A stretch of DNA of 64,000 nt from assembly GCA_903918375.1 (NCBI GenBank), contig CAIXED010000022.1, forward strand, positions 1-64,000, in the 5' to 3' direction. The translations under genes and the position numbers were made by a program. Source of the stretch: an uncultured Pseudomonadota bacterium. GTDB taxonomy: Bacteria > Pseudomonadota > Gammaproteobacteria > Methylococcales > Methylomonadaceae. The notes beneath the pieces were generated by a model, which was not told the origin of the DNA, did not search any database, and was given only the letters and a program-made list of their open reading frames with translations. Of the stretch, positions 39,675-48,611 are shown one piece after another; the first letter of the stretch is position 1, and each line of letters opens with the position of its first letter.

Positions 39675-41408
39675 TTATTTCAATAGCACCATTACGTTAT
39701 TAGGTAATTGGTTTGCTTGTGCCAACATTGCCATACCCGCTTGTTGCAAGATTTGAAAACGTGCCATTTGTGCTGTTTCTGCCGCGTAGTCAGTATCTAA
39801 GATATGACTTTTCGCGTTTGTGAAACTCTCGTTTGAAACTGTCAGCGTAGAAATTACCGCTGATAGACGGTTTTGAGTTGCACCTTGTTGAATCTGGGCA
39901 ACGTTAACCTGTTTCATAGCTTCGTCTAGTTGTTTGATCGCATCTTGAGCATCAACCTGGGTCAGAATATTGACACCATTAGAGTTACTAGAAATCAAAC
40001 TTTCTGTGCTTCCAGCGGTGGTGTAAGAAACCGATTGTACTGCTGATAATTTAGCCGCTGAGCCATTAGCAGCAAAATCGGCACTAACTAAAGCATCAGC
40101 TGCATTGGTATAAACGAACTGACCAGCTTGTAGATTTGTATCCGTAGTAATCAGGCTGCCATTTTCATCACGAAATTTGGTGTTGCTAGAGCCTGTTATG
40201 GCGAATGTTTCGTCTGATTTGATTTGATATTGTTTCAAACCGTTTACTTCGTTAGTTGCTGTACCCTCAATAGTGACAACTGCTTGCGAGGTATTGGCAG
40301 CAACAGTAGGTGCTTCAATGCCACCGTATTCAACGACAGAGGCAAGAACAGCTTGTTCTGGCAAATCATTCCACTGACCATTGGTGTACAGTTGAACCGC
40401 ATCTTCATTGCCAGCGTTATTGGGTTCGCCACCAGCCCAGTTAGTCCAACTTAATTTGCCTGTTTCTGGCGCGCCTGCATATGCAAATTGACCTTCTGTT
40501 ACAGCATCATTGGCGTTGATCCATACAGATTGATTTTTAGTTCTAGCAATATCAGTGACAAAAGCGTTTTCGCTAGCGCTTGTAATTGTTGTCAAATAAC
40601 CTTTTTGATCAGCTACACCAGCGATACCTGTAATTGATTGCGAAGCGGCATTGCTAATTGCATCGCTTGTGCTGCCCGCAACTGCAGTTGGTGAACCATT
40701 AGTTGCATCGAATTTTTTGCCGCTAGCAATAAATTCATAGATGTGACCATTGGCTGCATTAAAGAAAACATTGCTTGCTCTTGGATCATTCGCACTAGCA
40801 AGGCTTGATTTCCAAGTGTCAAATTGGGCTTGAGTAAAGGTGGTTGCTTTAGGAGCAGCTGTGGTAGTTGCTGTTTGTGCTTGTAGACCTGTGCTAACTG
40901 CCGCAGACACTTTATCTAAATTAATGCCTTGTAATTTAATCGTGTCGTATGCGGTGGTGTCAGAACCAATTTGAATGGTGATCGATTTATCGCTCAACGC
41001 ATTATTACCGTTGAAATAGGTATTGTTTTTAATACGACCTATCTCTTGTTGTAACTGTAAGAATTCAGCGTTCAACAATTCTCTATCCGAGGTACCGTTC
41101 GTACCGTTAGAGGCTTGAACCGCTAATTCGCGCATTCTTTGCAAGTTATTGTTGATTTGAGTCAGTGCGCCTTCAGCTGTTTGAGAGAATGAAATTGCAT
41201 CGTTGGTATTGCGAATTGCAACCGTTTGACCGCGAATTTGTGATTCAAGACGATTAGAAATAGTCAAACCTGCGGCATCGTCTTTCGCACTGTTTACACG
41301 CAAACCAGTTGATAAACGTTGAATTGATTGAGCAAGTGCGTTCTGAGATTTAGTCAGATTATTCTGAGTATTCAAAGACGCCAAATTGGTGTTAATGAAA
41401 GAAGACAT
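39675..41408 (-). CDS. fliC: Flagellin with C-type-lectin-like domain in the central variable region
   Basis: N-term 'NTNLASLNTQNNLTKSQNALAQSIQRLSTGLRVNSAKDDAAGLTISNRL' and C-term 'QQGATQNRLSAVISTLTVSNESFTNAKSHILDTDYAAETAQMARFQILQQAGMAMLAQANQLPNNVMVLLK' are flagellin D0/D1; middle has GYLTTITSASENAFV...WTNWAGGEPNNAGNEDAVQLYTNGQWNDLP...VVEYGG. Confidence 0.95.
   Translation of the reverse strand: MSSFINTNLASLNTQNNLTKSQNALAQSIQRLSTGLRVNSAKDDAAGLTISNRLESQIRGQTVAIRNTNDAISFSQTAEGALTQINNNLQRMRELAVQASNGTNGTSDRELLNAEFLQLQQEIGRIKNNTYFNGNNALSDKSITIQIGSDTTAYDTIKLQGINLDKVSAAVSTGLQAQTATTTAAPKATTFTQAQFDTWKSSLASANDPRASNVFFNAANGHIYEFIASGKKFDATNGSPTAVAGSTSDAISNAASQSITGIAGVADQKGYLTTITSASENAFVTDIARTKNQSVWINANDAVTEGQFAYAGAPETGKLSWTNWAGGEPNNAGNEDAVQLYTNGQWNDLPEQAVLASVVEYGGIEAPTVAANTSQAVVTIEGTATNEVNGLKQYQIKSDETFAITGSSNTKFRDENGSLITTDTNLQAGQFVYTNAADALVSADFAANGSAAKLSAVQSVSYTTAGSTESLISSNSNGVNILTQVDAQDAIKQLDEAMKQVNVAQIQQGATQNRLSAVISTLTVSNESFTNAKSHILDTDYAAETAQMARFQILQQAGMAMLAQANQLPNNVMVLLK
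40323..40769 (-). other. C-type-lectin-like domain segment of the flagellin (aa ~214-362)
   Basis: CTLD signature: NGHIYEFI, GYLTTITSASENAFV, WxNWxxGEPNNxGNED, NGxWNDLP, VVEYGG; no cysteines. Confidence 0.85.
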
Positions 41409-41486
41409 GGTGTTTCTCCAGTAAATTTAAAGTTCAGTCAGGTAGTTACACCGTTCGTTTGTAGCTCACTAACGATGTTGAATTTA

Positions 41487-41513
41487 TTAACGGGCTTGCT
41501 CGCAAAAACTTTA
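41487..41513 (-). promoter_or_regulatory. Sigma-28 (FliA) promoter for fliC
   Basis: Minus strand TAAAGTTT-N11-CCCGTTAA; -35 perfect to consensus, spacer exact. Confidence 0.88.
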
Positions 41514-41574
41514 GAAATATTTTGCATAAATTTACAAACTCATTGTTTAGCTAACTGGAATCGGTTGTTTGGTT

Positions 41575-42384
41575 TTACTGGTTCTTAATTTTGGCTAAGT
41601 TGAAATCGAAGTCGAAATCAAAGTCGTCGGTGATATTGACTAAGTCATTGCTGGATTGGATTTTGGGTTTGTTTGTCAATTCGTCACGGGTTAAATGGCT
41701 CGAATTTGGATGTGCAGCAAAACTCGATTGGGCGGAGTCGCTAAGCCTTTCATCATCGCTAAACAGCGGTTTTCTTAGTCGCTTGAATCTTTGGAAACCT
41801 AGAATGCTCAATATGCCTGTTAAAAATACAATCACATTTAAAGGATTAAATCTGTTGCTCGGCTCGATTGTGGAAGCCGGAGGCGATATTGTGTCGGTAT
41901 TAACTGGCGCAGTAGTGTCGGATTTTATCGGTAAAGACAAATTCGGATGAGTGTCTGCTGGGGTTTGATCTGTGTTGGTTACAGTTAAATTGGCTGGGTT
42001 GATTACAGTCTCTTTTAGATTGAGGTTAAGACGACTATAGCTGACTTGTTTTTTTGATCTGATTTCTAATAACAAATCGACTTTAGGATTTTCAAGCGCT
42101 GATTTGGAATAGATTTTAATCGTTGAACCAACTCGTTTGAGATGGATTTTATGCAGATTGTCATTAATAACCACACCTGCTTGCACCATTTTCTGAACCG
42201 GTGCGATTTTGACGGTGGTTTTGGATTTCAGCTCATTAGCGCCGAGCAACAGGGCCATTGTGCCGTTTAAGTTCTCATGTAGCCGTGAATTAACAGTAAT
42301 CTCACCCAGTTCAGCAGCGTTAGCTATCGGCGAAACTGAGAACAAGCAAATCAGGGTTATCGGGCTGAATTTAGAATTGGGCAT
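41575..42384 (-). CDS. FimV/HubP N-terminal-domain-like protein, short form
   Basis: 'AAELGEITVNSRLHENLNGTMALLLGANELKSKTTVKIAPVQKMVQAGVV...LDLLLEIRSKKQVSYSRLNL' resembles the FimV N-terminal region; one TM segment. Confidence 0.75.
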   Translation of the reverse strand: MPNSKFSPITLICLFSVSPIANAAELGEITVNSRLHENLNGTMALLLGANELKSKTTVKIAPVQKMVQAGVVINDNLHKIHLKRVGSTIKIYSKSALENPKVDLLLEIRSKKQVSYSRLNLNLKETVINPANLTVTNTDQTPADTHPNLSLPIKSDTTAPVNTDTISPPASTIEPSNRFNPLNVIVFLTGILSILGFQRFKRLRKPLFSDDERLSDSAQSSFAAHPNSSHLTRDELTNKPKIQSSNDLVNITDDFDFDFDFNLAKIKNQ

Positions 42385-42388
42385 AATT

Positions 42389-43252
42389 TTAATGAGCGGT
42401 GATGGGTTGGCTAGTTTCGCTATTGCTTAATGCATCGAGATTTTCGGTTGGATTAGCAAGAATCATTAACTGCACTCGTCTATTTTTCATTCTGCCTTCA
42501 CTGGTTTTATTGTCACCAATAGGATGGGTGCCGGCATAGCCCAGCGCTGCTAGGCGATTGTCAGCAATGCCGTGTTCGATTAAAAACCGCACTACACCAC
42601 TTGCTCGAGCCGATGATAATTCCCAGTTGGACGGGTAAATTGGGGTGTTGATCGGTTTGTCGTCGGTATATCCCTCAACTCTGATCTGATGAGTTTGATT
42701 TTTTAATATTGTCGCTATCGATTCTAAAGTTTGCTGAGATTGCGGATTGAGCTTGGCATTTGCAGGGGTAAATAAAATACTGGCGTTGATAACAACACTG
42801 ACGCCCCAGGTCGATTTGTTGATATGAATGGTTCCCTGATCAATCATCGATGTCAGGTTTTGTTGCAGTTGCTCGACGATTGAATCGATTTGTGCTTGTT
42901 CTTTGCTAATCAATAATTGTTTGGTTTGCTGTTCGCTGTTGCTTGCTTGGGGACTCATCTTCTCTATTGTTGCGATTGAGCTGTTATTGGCCAAGTCGCT
43001 GGGGAGTGTCGAGAATAATGATGAAGGCAAACTGAGCTCATCGAAGCCAATAGCACTGTCATATTGAGTTGTTGGTTCAGTCTCGGTTTTCTTAACCGTC
43101 GCAATCAGCTGGTTGGGGTTGTTTAATATTGTCATCGCATAGAGAGCCGCAAAAAGCGCGAACATCAGGGTAATAAAGTCGGCATAGGAGATTAACCAAC
43201 GATCTTGACTATGACGATGGTCTTGCGATTCTTGATAAGGTTTACGAGTCAT
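42389..43252 (-). CDS. motD: Flagellar motor stator protein MotD/MotB (OmpA peptidoglycan-binding domain)
   Basis: 'DRWLISYADFITLMFALFAALYAMT', 'IRVEGYTDDKPINTPIYPSNWELSSARASGVVRFLIEHGI'. Confidence 0.92.
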   Translation of the reverse strand: MTRKPYQESQDHRHSQDRWLISYADFITLMFALFAALYAMTILNNPNQLIATVKKTETEPTTQYDSAIGFDELSLPSSLFSTLPSDLANNSSIATIEKMSPQASNSEQQTKQLLISKEQAQIDSIVEQLQQNLTSMIDQGTIHINKSTWGVSVVINASILFTPANAKLNPQSQQTLESIATILKNQTHQIRVEGYTDDKPINTPIYPSNWELSSARASGVVRFLIEHGIADNRLAALGYAGTHPIGDNKTSEGRMKNRRVQLMILANPTENLDALSNSETSQPITAH

Positions 43253-44003
43253 AGCGGATAGTTTGATGCCAGTAACTGCTCATACGTTCTTGAATTAAGC
43301 TAGGGTGCTCACCTTGTCGGATAGACAAAAATGCATCCGCTAACATTTCCCTTTTTAGCACTTCAATCTGGATATGTTGTTTAAGCTTGTTAGCAATCGG
43401 TAGGAAAATTAAGTTGGCGATACCAACGCCGTAAATAGTCGAGACAAAGGCAACGGCAATGCCTTGTCCAAATAAAGCCGGCTGAGAAATGTTTTCCATA
43501 ATATTGGTCAAACCTAACACAGCACCTAGAATGCCCATGGTTGGCGCATAGCCGCCAGCCGCTTCCCAGACTTTCACTGCCAAGTGTTGATCACGTTCAA
43601 AGCTGTTGATATCAATGTCTAAAATTTCACGGATTATAGTGGGATCAATACCATCAACAACCAGCCTTAAACCTTTGCTAATAAAAGGGTCTGGATAGTC
43701 GGAAATCATATGATCCAGTTTTAAGAAGCCGTTGACCCGAGCGGTTGAACTCCAAGTTTGGATGGTGTTGATTAATTCACTATAAAAGTCATCGTAAGGG
43801 GTAAAGGCTCGATGCAACATTCGTAAGCCATGTAACAGGTTAGCAAAGCCATTTTGCAGTAGAACTGCGCTAAAAGTACCGCCCAATACAATGACTAATG
43901 CCGAGGGTTGTATGATTGAAAGTACATGGCCGCCTTCTAGCATTTGGCCAAACAATATTGCTAAAAGACCTAGCGCTAGGCCGATTAAACTTCCCCAGTC
44001 CAT
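43242..44003 (-). CDS. motC: Flagellar motor stator protein MotC/MotA
   Basis: 'SLIGLALGLLAILFGQMLEGGHVLSIIQPSALVIVLGGTFSAVLLQ', 'VWEAAGGYAPTMGILGAVLGL'. Confidence 0.93.
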   Translation of the reverse strand: MDWGSLIGLALGLLAILFGQMLEGGHVLSIIQPSALVIVLGGTFSAVLLQNGFANLLHGLRMLHRAFTPYDDFYSELINTIQTWSSTARVNGFLKLDHMISDYPDPFISKGLRLVVDGIDPTIIREILDIDINSFERDQHLAVKVWEAAGGYAPTMGILGAVLGLTNIMENISQPALFGQGIAVAFVSTIYGVGIANLIFLPIANKLKQHIQIEVLKREMLADAFLSIRQGEHPSLIQERMSSYWHQTIRYDS

Positions 44004-44716
44004 TTTTGCTCCTTTAAGATGCTTCTGATACGGCCAATTGCTTGACTATGAATTTGTGAAACTCTTGATTCTGTCACGCCCAATATCGCGCCGATTTCTT
44101 TGAGGTTAAGTTCTTCTTGGTAATAAAGACTCATCAATAATTTTTCCCGCTCAGGTAGTGCGTCGATGCTATTAACCAACGCCGCTTGAAAGCCTTGTTC
44201 GAGTAATTCCTTTAGCGGGTCATCGTTTTGTTCAGATTGAAAGCGCTCAAGAAACTGGTCGCCGTTGTCATCATTTTGAAAGTCCTCGATGTATAGCAAT
44301 TGGTGGCCGCTATTTTCGGTGAGGAATTTTTGGTAATCCGTTATCGATAAATTCAGTTGTTGTGCGATTTCGGCTTCGGTTGGATGGCGTTGATTTAGGC
44401 GTTGTAGTTCGCTAATTGCCTTTTCAATTTTTCGCATATTGTCACGAACTGTTCTGGGTAACCAATCCATATTGCGTAGTTCATCGAGGATGGCGCCGCG
44501 AATGCGTAAGGTGGCATAGGTTTCAAATTGTGCTTGTTGGGTATTTTCAAAGCGTTGAAGTGCATCAATCAGTCCTATCATGCCAGCCTGAATTAAATCA
44601 TCTTCTTCGACATTAGCCGGTAATTTGGCTTTGATTTGATGGGCGATTTTTTTGACCAGCGGGATATGAAGGCTAAAAATAGCGTCTTTCTGAGAACGGC
44701 CTTTGGCATCATACAT
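43985..44716 (-). CDS. fliA: Flagellar sigma factor FliA (sigma-28)
   Basis: 'HIPLVKKIAHQIKAKLPANVEEDDLIQAGMIGLIDALQRFE', 'LYYQEELNLKEIGAILGVTESRVSQIHSQAIGRIR'. Confidence 0.97.
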   Translation of the reverse strand: MYDAKGRSQKDAIFSLHIPLVKKIAHQIKAKLPANVEEDDLIQAGMIGLIDALQRFENTQQAQFETYATLRIRGAILDELRNMDWLPRTVRDNMRKIEKAISELQRLNQRHPTEAEIAQQLNLSITDYQKFLTENSGHQLLYIEDFQNDDNGDQFLERFQSEQNDDPLKELLEQGFQAALVNSIDALPEREKLLMSLYYQEELNLKEIGAILGVTESRVSQIHSQAIGRIRSILKEQKWTGEV

Positions 44717-45353
44717 AACGACTTCCCAAAACACTGTTGTGAATGGTGGAGGAGGGCGTTGTTAGCAAGGTTTCCAAAACCTGGCTGAAAGCCTTTGCAG
44801 TCGCAGTATCGGATTGAGTATCTAATGATTGATTGCTGTGTTGCCAATCAACCTCGTTTGGAATCCAGCCTAGCGAAACTAAATTTAAGCCTAAAAAATC
44901 ACGGCTGGTGCGAATCAGATTTTGTTGAATGAGCGAGGCTTGTTCACTGCTGGTGTCAATGACTAATAATTTGAAAACCTGATTACTTAAGTATTTATGT
45001 AATGTTTTGAGTTTTAAATAAGTGGATTTGATTGCTTCAGCATCGGCTGTTGTTATGACAACAATATCGCTGTCCGATAAAGTGTTGATGAGTGAGTGAC
45101 TGAGCGGGTTTAGCTTTACATCAATTAAATAGACTTTGTTTGCTGAATCACCTGTTGGCTTATTGGCATACTCGACTAAATCAAATAGCTCAACATCGAA
45201 ACCTTTGTTGATCAATTGCCAAGCAAAATTAAGCAAAAATCCGCGACTGTGTGCAGAACTAAGTTCAGATAAAAAACAAATTTGCTGCTTAGAATGACTT
45301 GCCAATAGGCGGCGAAGTCCGGCTGCTTGGTCGAGATGTTGATTAACTGACAT
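44709..45353 (-). CDS. FlhG/FleN-like MinD-family protein lacking a Walker A motif
   Basis: N-term 'DQAAGLRRLL' (FlhG motif); 'YLIDVKLNPLSHSLINTLSDSDIVVITTADAEAIKSTYLKLKTLHK' matches the MinD/FlhG core; located between flhF and fliA; no GKGGxGKS/T. Confidence 0.8.
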   Translation of the reverse strand: MSVNQHLDQAAGLRRLLASHSKQQICFLSELSSAHSRGFLLNFAWQLINKGFDVELFDLVEYANKPTGDSANKVYLIDVKLNPLSHSLINTLSDSDIVVITTADAEAIKSTYLKLKTLHKYLSNQVFKLLVIDTSSEQASLIQQNLIRTSRDFLGLNLVSLGWIPNEVDWQHSNQSLDTQSDTATAKAFSQVLETLLTTPSSTIHNSVLGSRYV

Positions 45354-46542
45354 GATGCGGGTAGGGATTTGAGTTCATCAGCAGCGATAGTTCGCTATCT
45401 TTGAGTCTGGTCGAACTGCGCGAATGGCGATGTTCAAAAGCTTGATACATCAATTTTTCAGCATCTGCCAATTCCAAATCTTCAGGCACTCGTTGTCCCG
45501 ATGCCAAATAAAATAATTTGAGTTTATGACGCAACAGCACTTCCAAGGCGTTGCTGATAGTCACTGCTTCGTCAAGTTTGGTTAATATGCAACCTGCTAG
45601 GCCAGAGCCTTGGTAAGCCTCAACGATTTCGTTGAGTGTATCGATTGAACTGGTCGCATTTAAACATAGCAGCCGTTTAATCGGCTTGTTAGCGATTGAT
45701 AACAGGGCGAGTTGTTCGCTAATCATCTGGTCACGCTGACTCATGCCAACCGTGTCAATTAAGATGCTGTGCTTATCGGTTAATGAATCTAAAGTGAGCG
45801 CTAATTCGTTTTGGTCGCGGACTGCGTGGACGGAAACGCCGAGAATTTTGCCATAAATACGCACTTGTTCAGGTGCGCCTATCCGGTAACTGTCGGTATT
45901 GATTAAAGCCAGTTGATTCGCACCGTGGCGTAAAACAAAACGGGCGGCAAGTTTGGCGGTTGTGGTGGTCTTTCCAACCCCAGTTGGGCCGACCAAAGCA
46001 TAAATTCCACCTTGATCAAGCATTTCTTGTTCGGTATTAACGGTGATTAGATTGTGTAATAAAACCGCTTTGGCCCATTGTAGGCAAGTGTCTATATCCG
46101 CTGGTAAATCCGCTGGAATATTGGCCGCCATATACCTTGCCAAACTAGCGCTAAAGCCTAAAGCCAATAGTTCCGCAAAAATAAGTGCTTGATTGCCATG
46201 ATGTGGTTTTTGCTCATGATTAGTCGCCGTATCATCCAGTCGATTGGCGAGAAAATTTCGCATTTCGCGTAGTTCTTCCAGCAAGTTTTTAACAACTGGA
46301 TCAGGATTTGTCGATGCCGATAGATTGCTAATCGATGTCTGTGTTGGTTGTGACGCCAGACTCGTCGCTGGTTTTTCCGATTCATCAATGACTTGGGTTA
46401 AGTCATCTTCCAGAGAAGCCAGAATTTCAAAGCCGTTCATGACATGACGATTTGACAGGATAATCGCTTCCGGTCCTAGTGACTCACGGACTTGGGACAA
46501 TGCTTCGCTGACAGAGGGGGCGAAAAAGCGTTTAATTTTCAT
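45343..46542 (-). CDS. flhF: Flagellar biosynthesis GTPase FlhF (SRP family)
   Basis: 'MKIKRFFAPSVSEALSQVRESLGPEAIILSNR', 'YALVGPTGVGKTTTTAKLAARFVLRHGANQLALINTDSYRIGAPEQ'. Confidence 0.97.
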   Translation of the reverse strand: MKIKRFFAPSVSEALSQVRESLGPEAIILSNRHVMNGFEILASLEDDLTQVIDESEKPATSLASQPTQTSISNLSASTNPDPVVKNLLEELREMRNFLANRLDDTATNHEQKPHHGNQALIFAELLALGFSASLARYMAANIPADLPADIDTCLQWAKAVLLHNLITVNTEQEMLDQGGIYALVGPTGVGKTTTTAKLAARFVLRHGANQLALINTDSYRIGAPEQVRIYGKILGVSVHAVRDQNELALTLDSLTDKHSILIDTVGMSQRDQMISEQLALLSIANKPIKRLLCLNATSSIDTLNEIVEAYQGSGLAGCILTKLDEAVTISNALEVLLRHKLKLFYLASGQRVPEDLELADAEKLMYQAFEHRHSRSSTRLKDSELSLLMNSNPYPHHVS

Positions 46543-48611
46543 GCGAATGCGCCAACCAGATTAGTGACTTTGATTGAATAAGTGTTGGGTAACTCGGCGT
46601 GAGAGATGACTTTTAATTGCGGCAGGTTTTTACGCAAAAATCGAGCCAGCATAAATCGCAAAGGTGAGGGCACTAGCAGTACGGGGGCAAAACCCAGTTG
46701 TTCTTGTTTTTGAGTAGCCAGCGCGGTTTGTGAAGCCAGTGTTTCAGCTAAGCCCGGTTCAATGCCTTCACCTTCCACACCACTTGATTGAATTCCTTGT
46801 AGCAGTAATTGTTCTAAACGGTTTTCCAGTGTCATCACTGGTAATTCACGTTCACTTGGGAAGATCTGCTGCACGATAGCTCGACCCAAAGCGATACGAA
46901 CCATGGTTGTTAATAATGTCGCATCCTGGGTTTGTGGGGCGTATTCAGCAACGGTTTCAATAATGGTGTTCATATCGCGAATATGAACTTCTTCAATTAG
47001 CAAGTTTTGTAATACTTTTTGGAAAATTGATAAGGGTAGTAATTTGGGAATCAGCTCTTCAATCAGTTTTGGCGCTTGTTTAGCTAAATGATCGAGTAAA
47101 GCTTGCAATTCTTGGCGACCTAATAAATCGGCAGCGTGAGTAATCATTAAGTGATTGAGATGAGTGGCAATCACCGTACTCGCATTGACCACCGTATAAC
47201 CCATCGCTTGAGCTTGTTCATTCAATTGGCTATCAATCCAAATAGCCGGTAAACCAAAGGCAGGATCAGTGACTTCGATGCCCGGTAAAGGGCCTGTCAC
47301 CATGCCTGGATTAATCGCAAGTAATTGCCCAGGATGTGATTCGCCAGCGCCAATTTCTACGCCTTTCAGGCTAATTCGATAGGCTGACGGTTTTAGTTCT
47401 AAGTTGTCATTAATATGCACCGCTGGTGGTAAAAAGCCTATTTCTTGGGCAAATTTCCGTCGCACACCTTTGATTCGGCGAAGTAATTCACCGTCTTGAA
47501 CTTGGTCCACCAAAGTAATGAGCCGATAGCCAACTTCAAGGCCTAATGCCTGAATGGGTGAAACATCTTGCCAAGTCACTTCTTCCATTTCTGGCGCAAC
47601 AATATTGGGCGTAATCATTTCAACCAAGGATTCATCTTGTTTTTTGCGTTGGTAGTTATAAGCCAAGCCCGCAATAATCGATGCTAGTAACCAAAACGCA
47701 ATATGAGGCATGCCCGGTATCATGCCAAGACCGCCAACAATGCCGGCAGTGATGTATAGGATTTGTGATTTCATCAGTAACTGGGTAACCATTTGGCTGC
47801 CAAGGTCTTGATCACTGGCAACCCTTGATACCACTGCACCCGCAGCAACCGAAATTAGCAGTGAAGGAATTTGGGCAACCAAACCATCACCAATTGCCAG
47901 TAATGTGTAAGTCTCAAGGGCTTTATTAAAGTCCAATTCATGCTGAACCATGCCGACGATTAGGCCGCCGATCATATTGACAATAACAATAATGATGCCT
48001 GAAACCGCGTCACCTCTGACATATTTACTAGCGCCATCCATTGCGCCATAAAACTCGGCTTCTTGAGAAACTTGTTTACGGCGTAGTTTGGCTTCTTCTT
48101 CGCCAATTAGTCCTGAGTTAAGGTCGGCATCAATTGCCATTTGCTTGCCTGGCATTGCATCTAAGGCAAAACGTGCACCAACTTCGGCAATACGTCCAGC
48201 GCCTTTGGTAACCACAACGAAATTGATAATGGTCAGAATGATGAAAACAACACCACCTACCAGATAATTACCACCGATTAAAAAGTGCCCAAACGCTTCA
48301 ATTACTTTTCCTGCCGCATCGGGTCCATTGTGGCCTTCAGTCAGTACGATACGGGTTGAAGCGACGTTAAGCGAGAGTCTGAGCATGGTAGTGATCAGCA
48401 ATACTGCTGGAAACACCATGAAATCCAAGGGATTGATGGTGTACAGCGCTGTTAATAAAACGATGATTGATAATGAAAGATTGAAACTAAAAAAAATATC
48501 CAACGCGAACGAAGGAATAGGCAAAACCATCAGTGCCAACATCATTATCACTAGGATAGGCGCTGCTAAGGTTTTACCGTTTAGTTTTTGCGGCCAAAAG
48601 GCAAAATTCAT
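46539..48611 (-). CDS. flhA: Flagellar export protein FlhA
   Basis: 'VFPAVLLITTMLRLSLNVASTRIVLTEGHNGPDAAGKVIEAFG', 'RFALDAMPGKQMAIDADLNSGLI'. Confidence 0.98.
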   Translation of the reverse strand: MNFAFWPQKLNGKTLAAPILVIMMLALMVLPIPSFALDIFFSFNLSLSIIVLLTALYTINPLDFMVFPAVLLITTMLRLSLNVASTRIVLTEGHNGPDAAGKVIEAFGHFLIGGNYLVGGVVFIILTIINFVVVTKGAGRIAEVGARFALDAMPGKQMAIDADLNSGLIGEEEAKLRRKQVSQEAEFYGAMDGASKYVRGDAVSGIIIVIVNMIGGLIVGMVQHELDFNKALETYTLLAIGDGLVAQIPSLLISVAAGAVVSRVASDQDLGSQMVTQLLMKSQILYITAGIVGGLGMIPGMPHIAFWLLASIIAGLAYNYQRKKQDESLVEMITPNIVAPEMEEVTWQDVSPIQALGLEVGYRLITLVDQVQDGELLRRIKGVRRKFAQEIGFLPPAVHINDNLELKPSAYRISLKGVEIGAGESHPGQLLAINPGMVTGPLPGIEVTDPAFGLPAIWIDSQLNEQAQAMGYTVVNASTVIATHLNHLMITHAADLLGRQELQALLDHLAKQAPKLIEELIPKLLPLSIFQKVLQNLLIEEVHIRDMNTIIETVAEYAPQTQDATLLTTMVRIALGRAIVQQIFPSERELPVMTLENRLEQLLLQGIQSSGVEGEGIEPGLAETLASQTALATQKQEQLGFAPVLLVPSPLRFMLARFLRKNLPQLKVISHAELPNTYSIKVTNLVGAFA

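Noticed and set aside
40224-40454. Plus-strand ORF opposite the lectin segment of fliC
   Set aside because: Antisense shadow; the fliC frame has clear domain conservation
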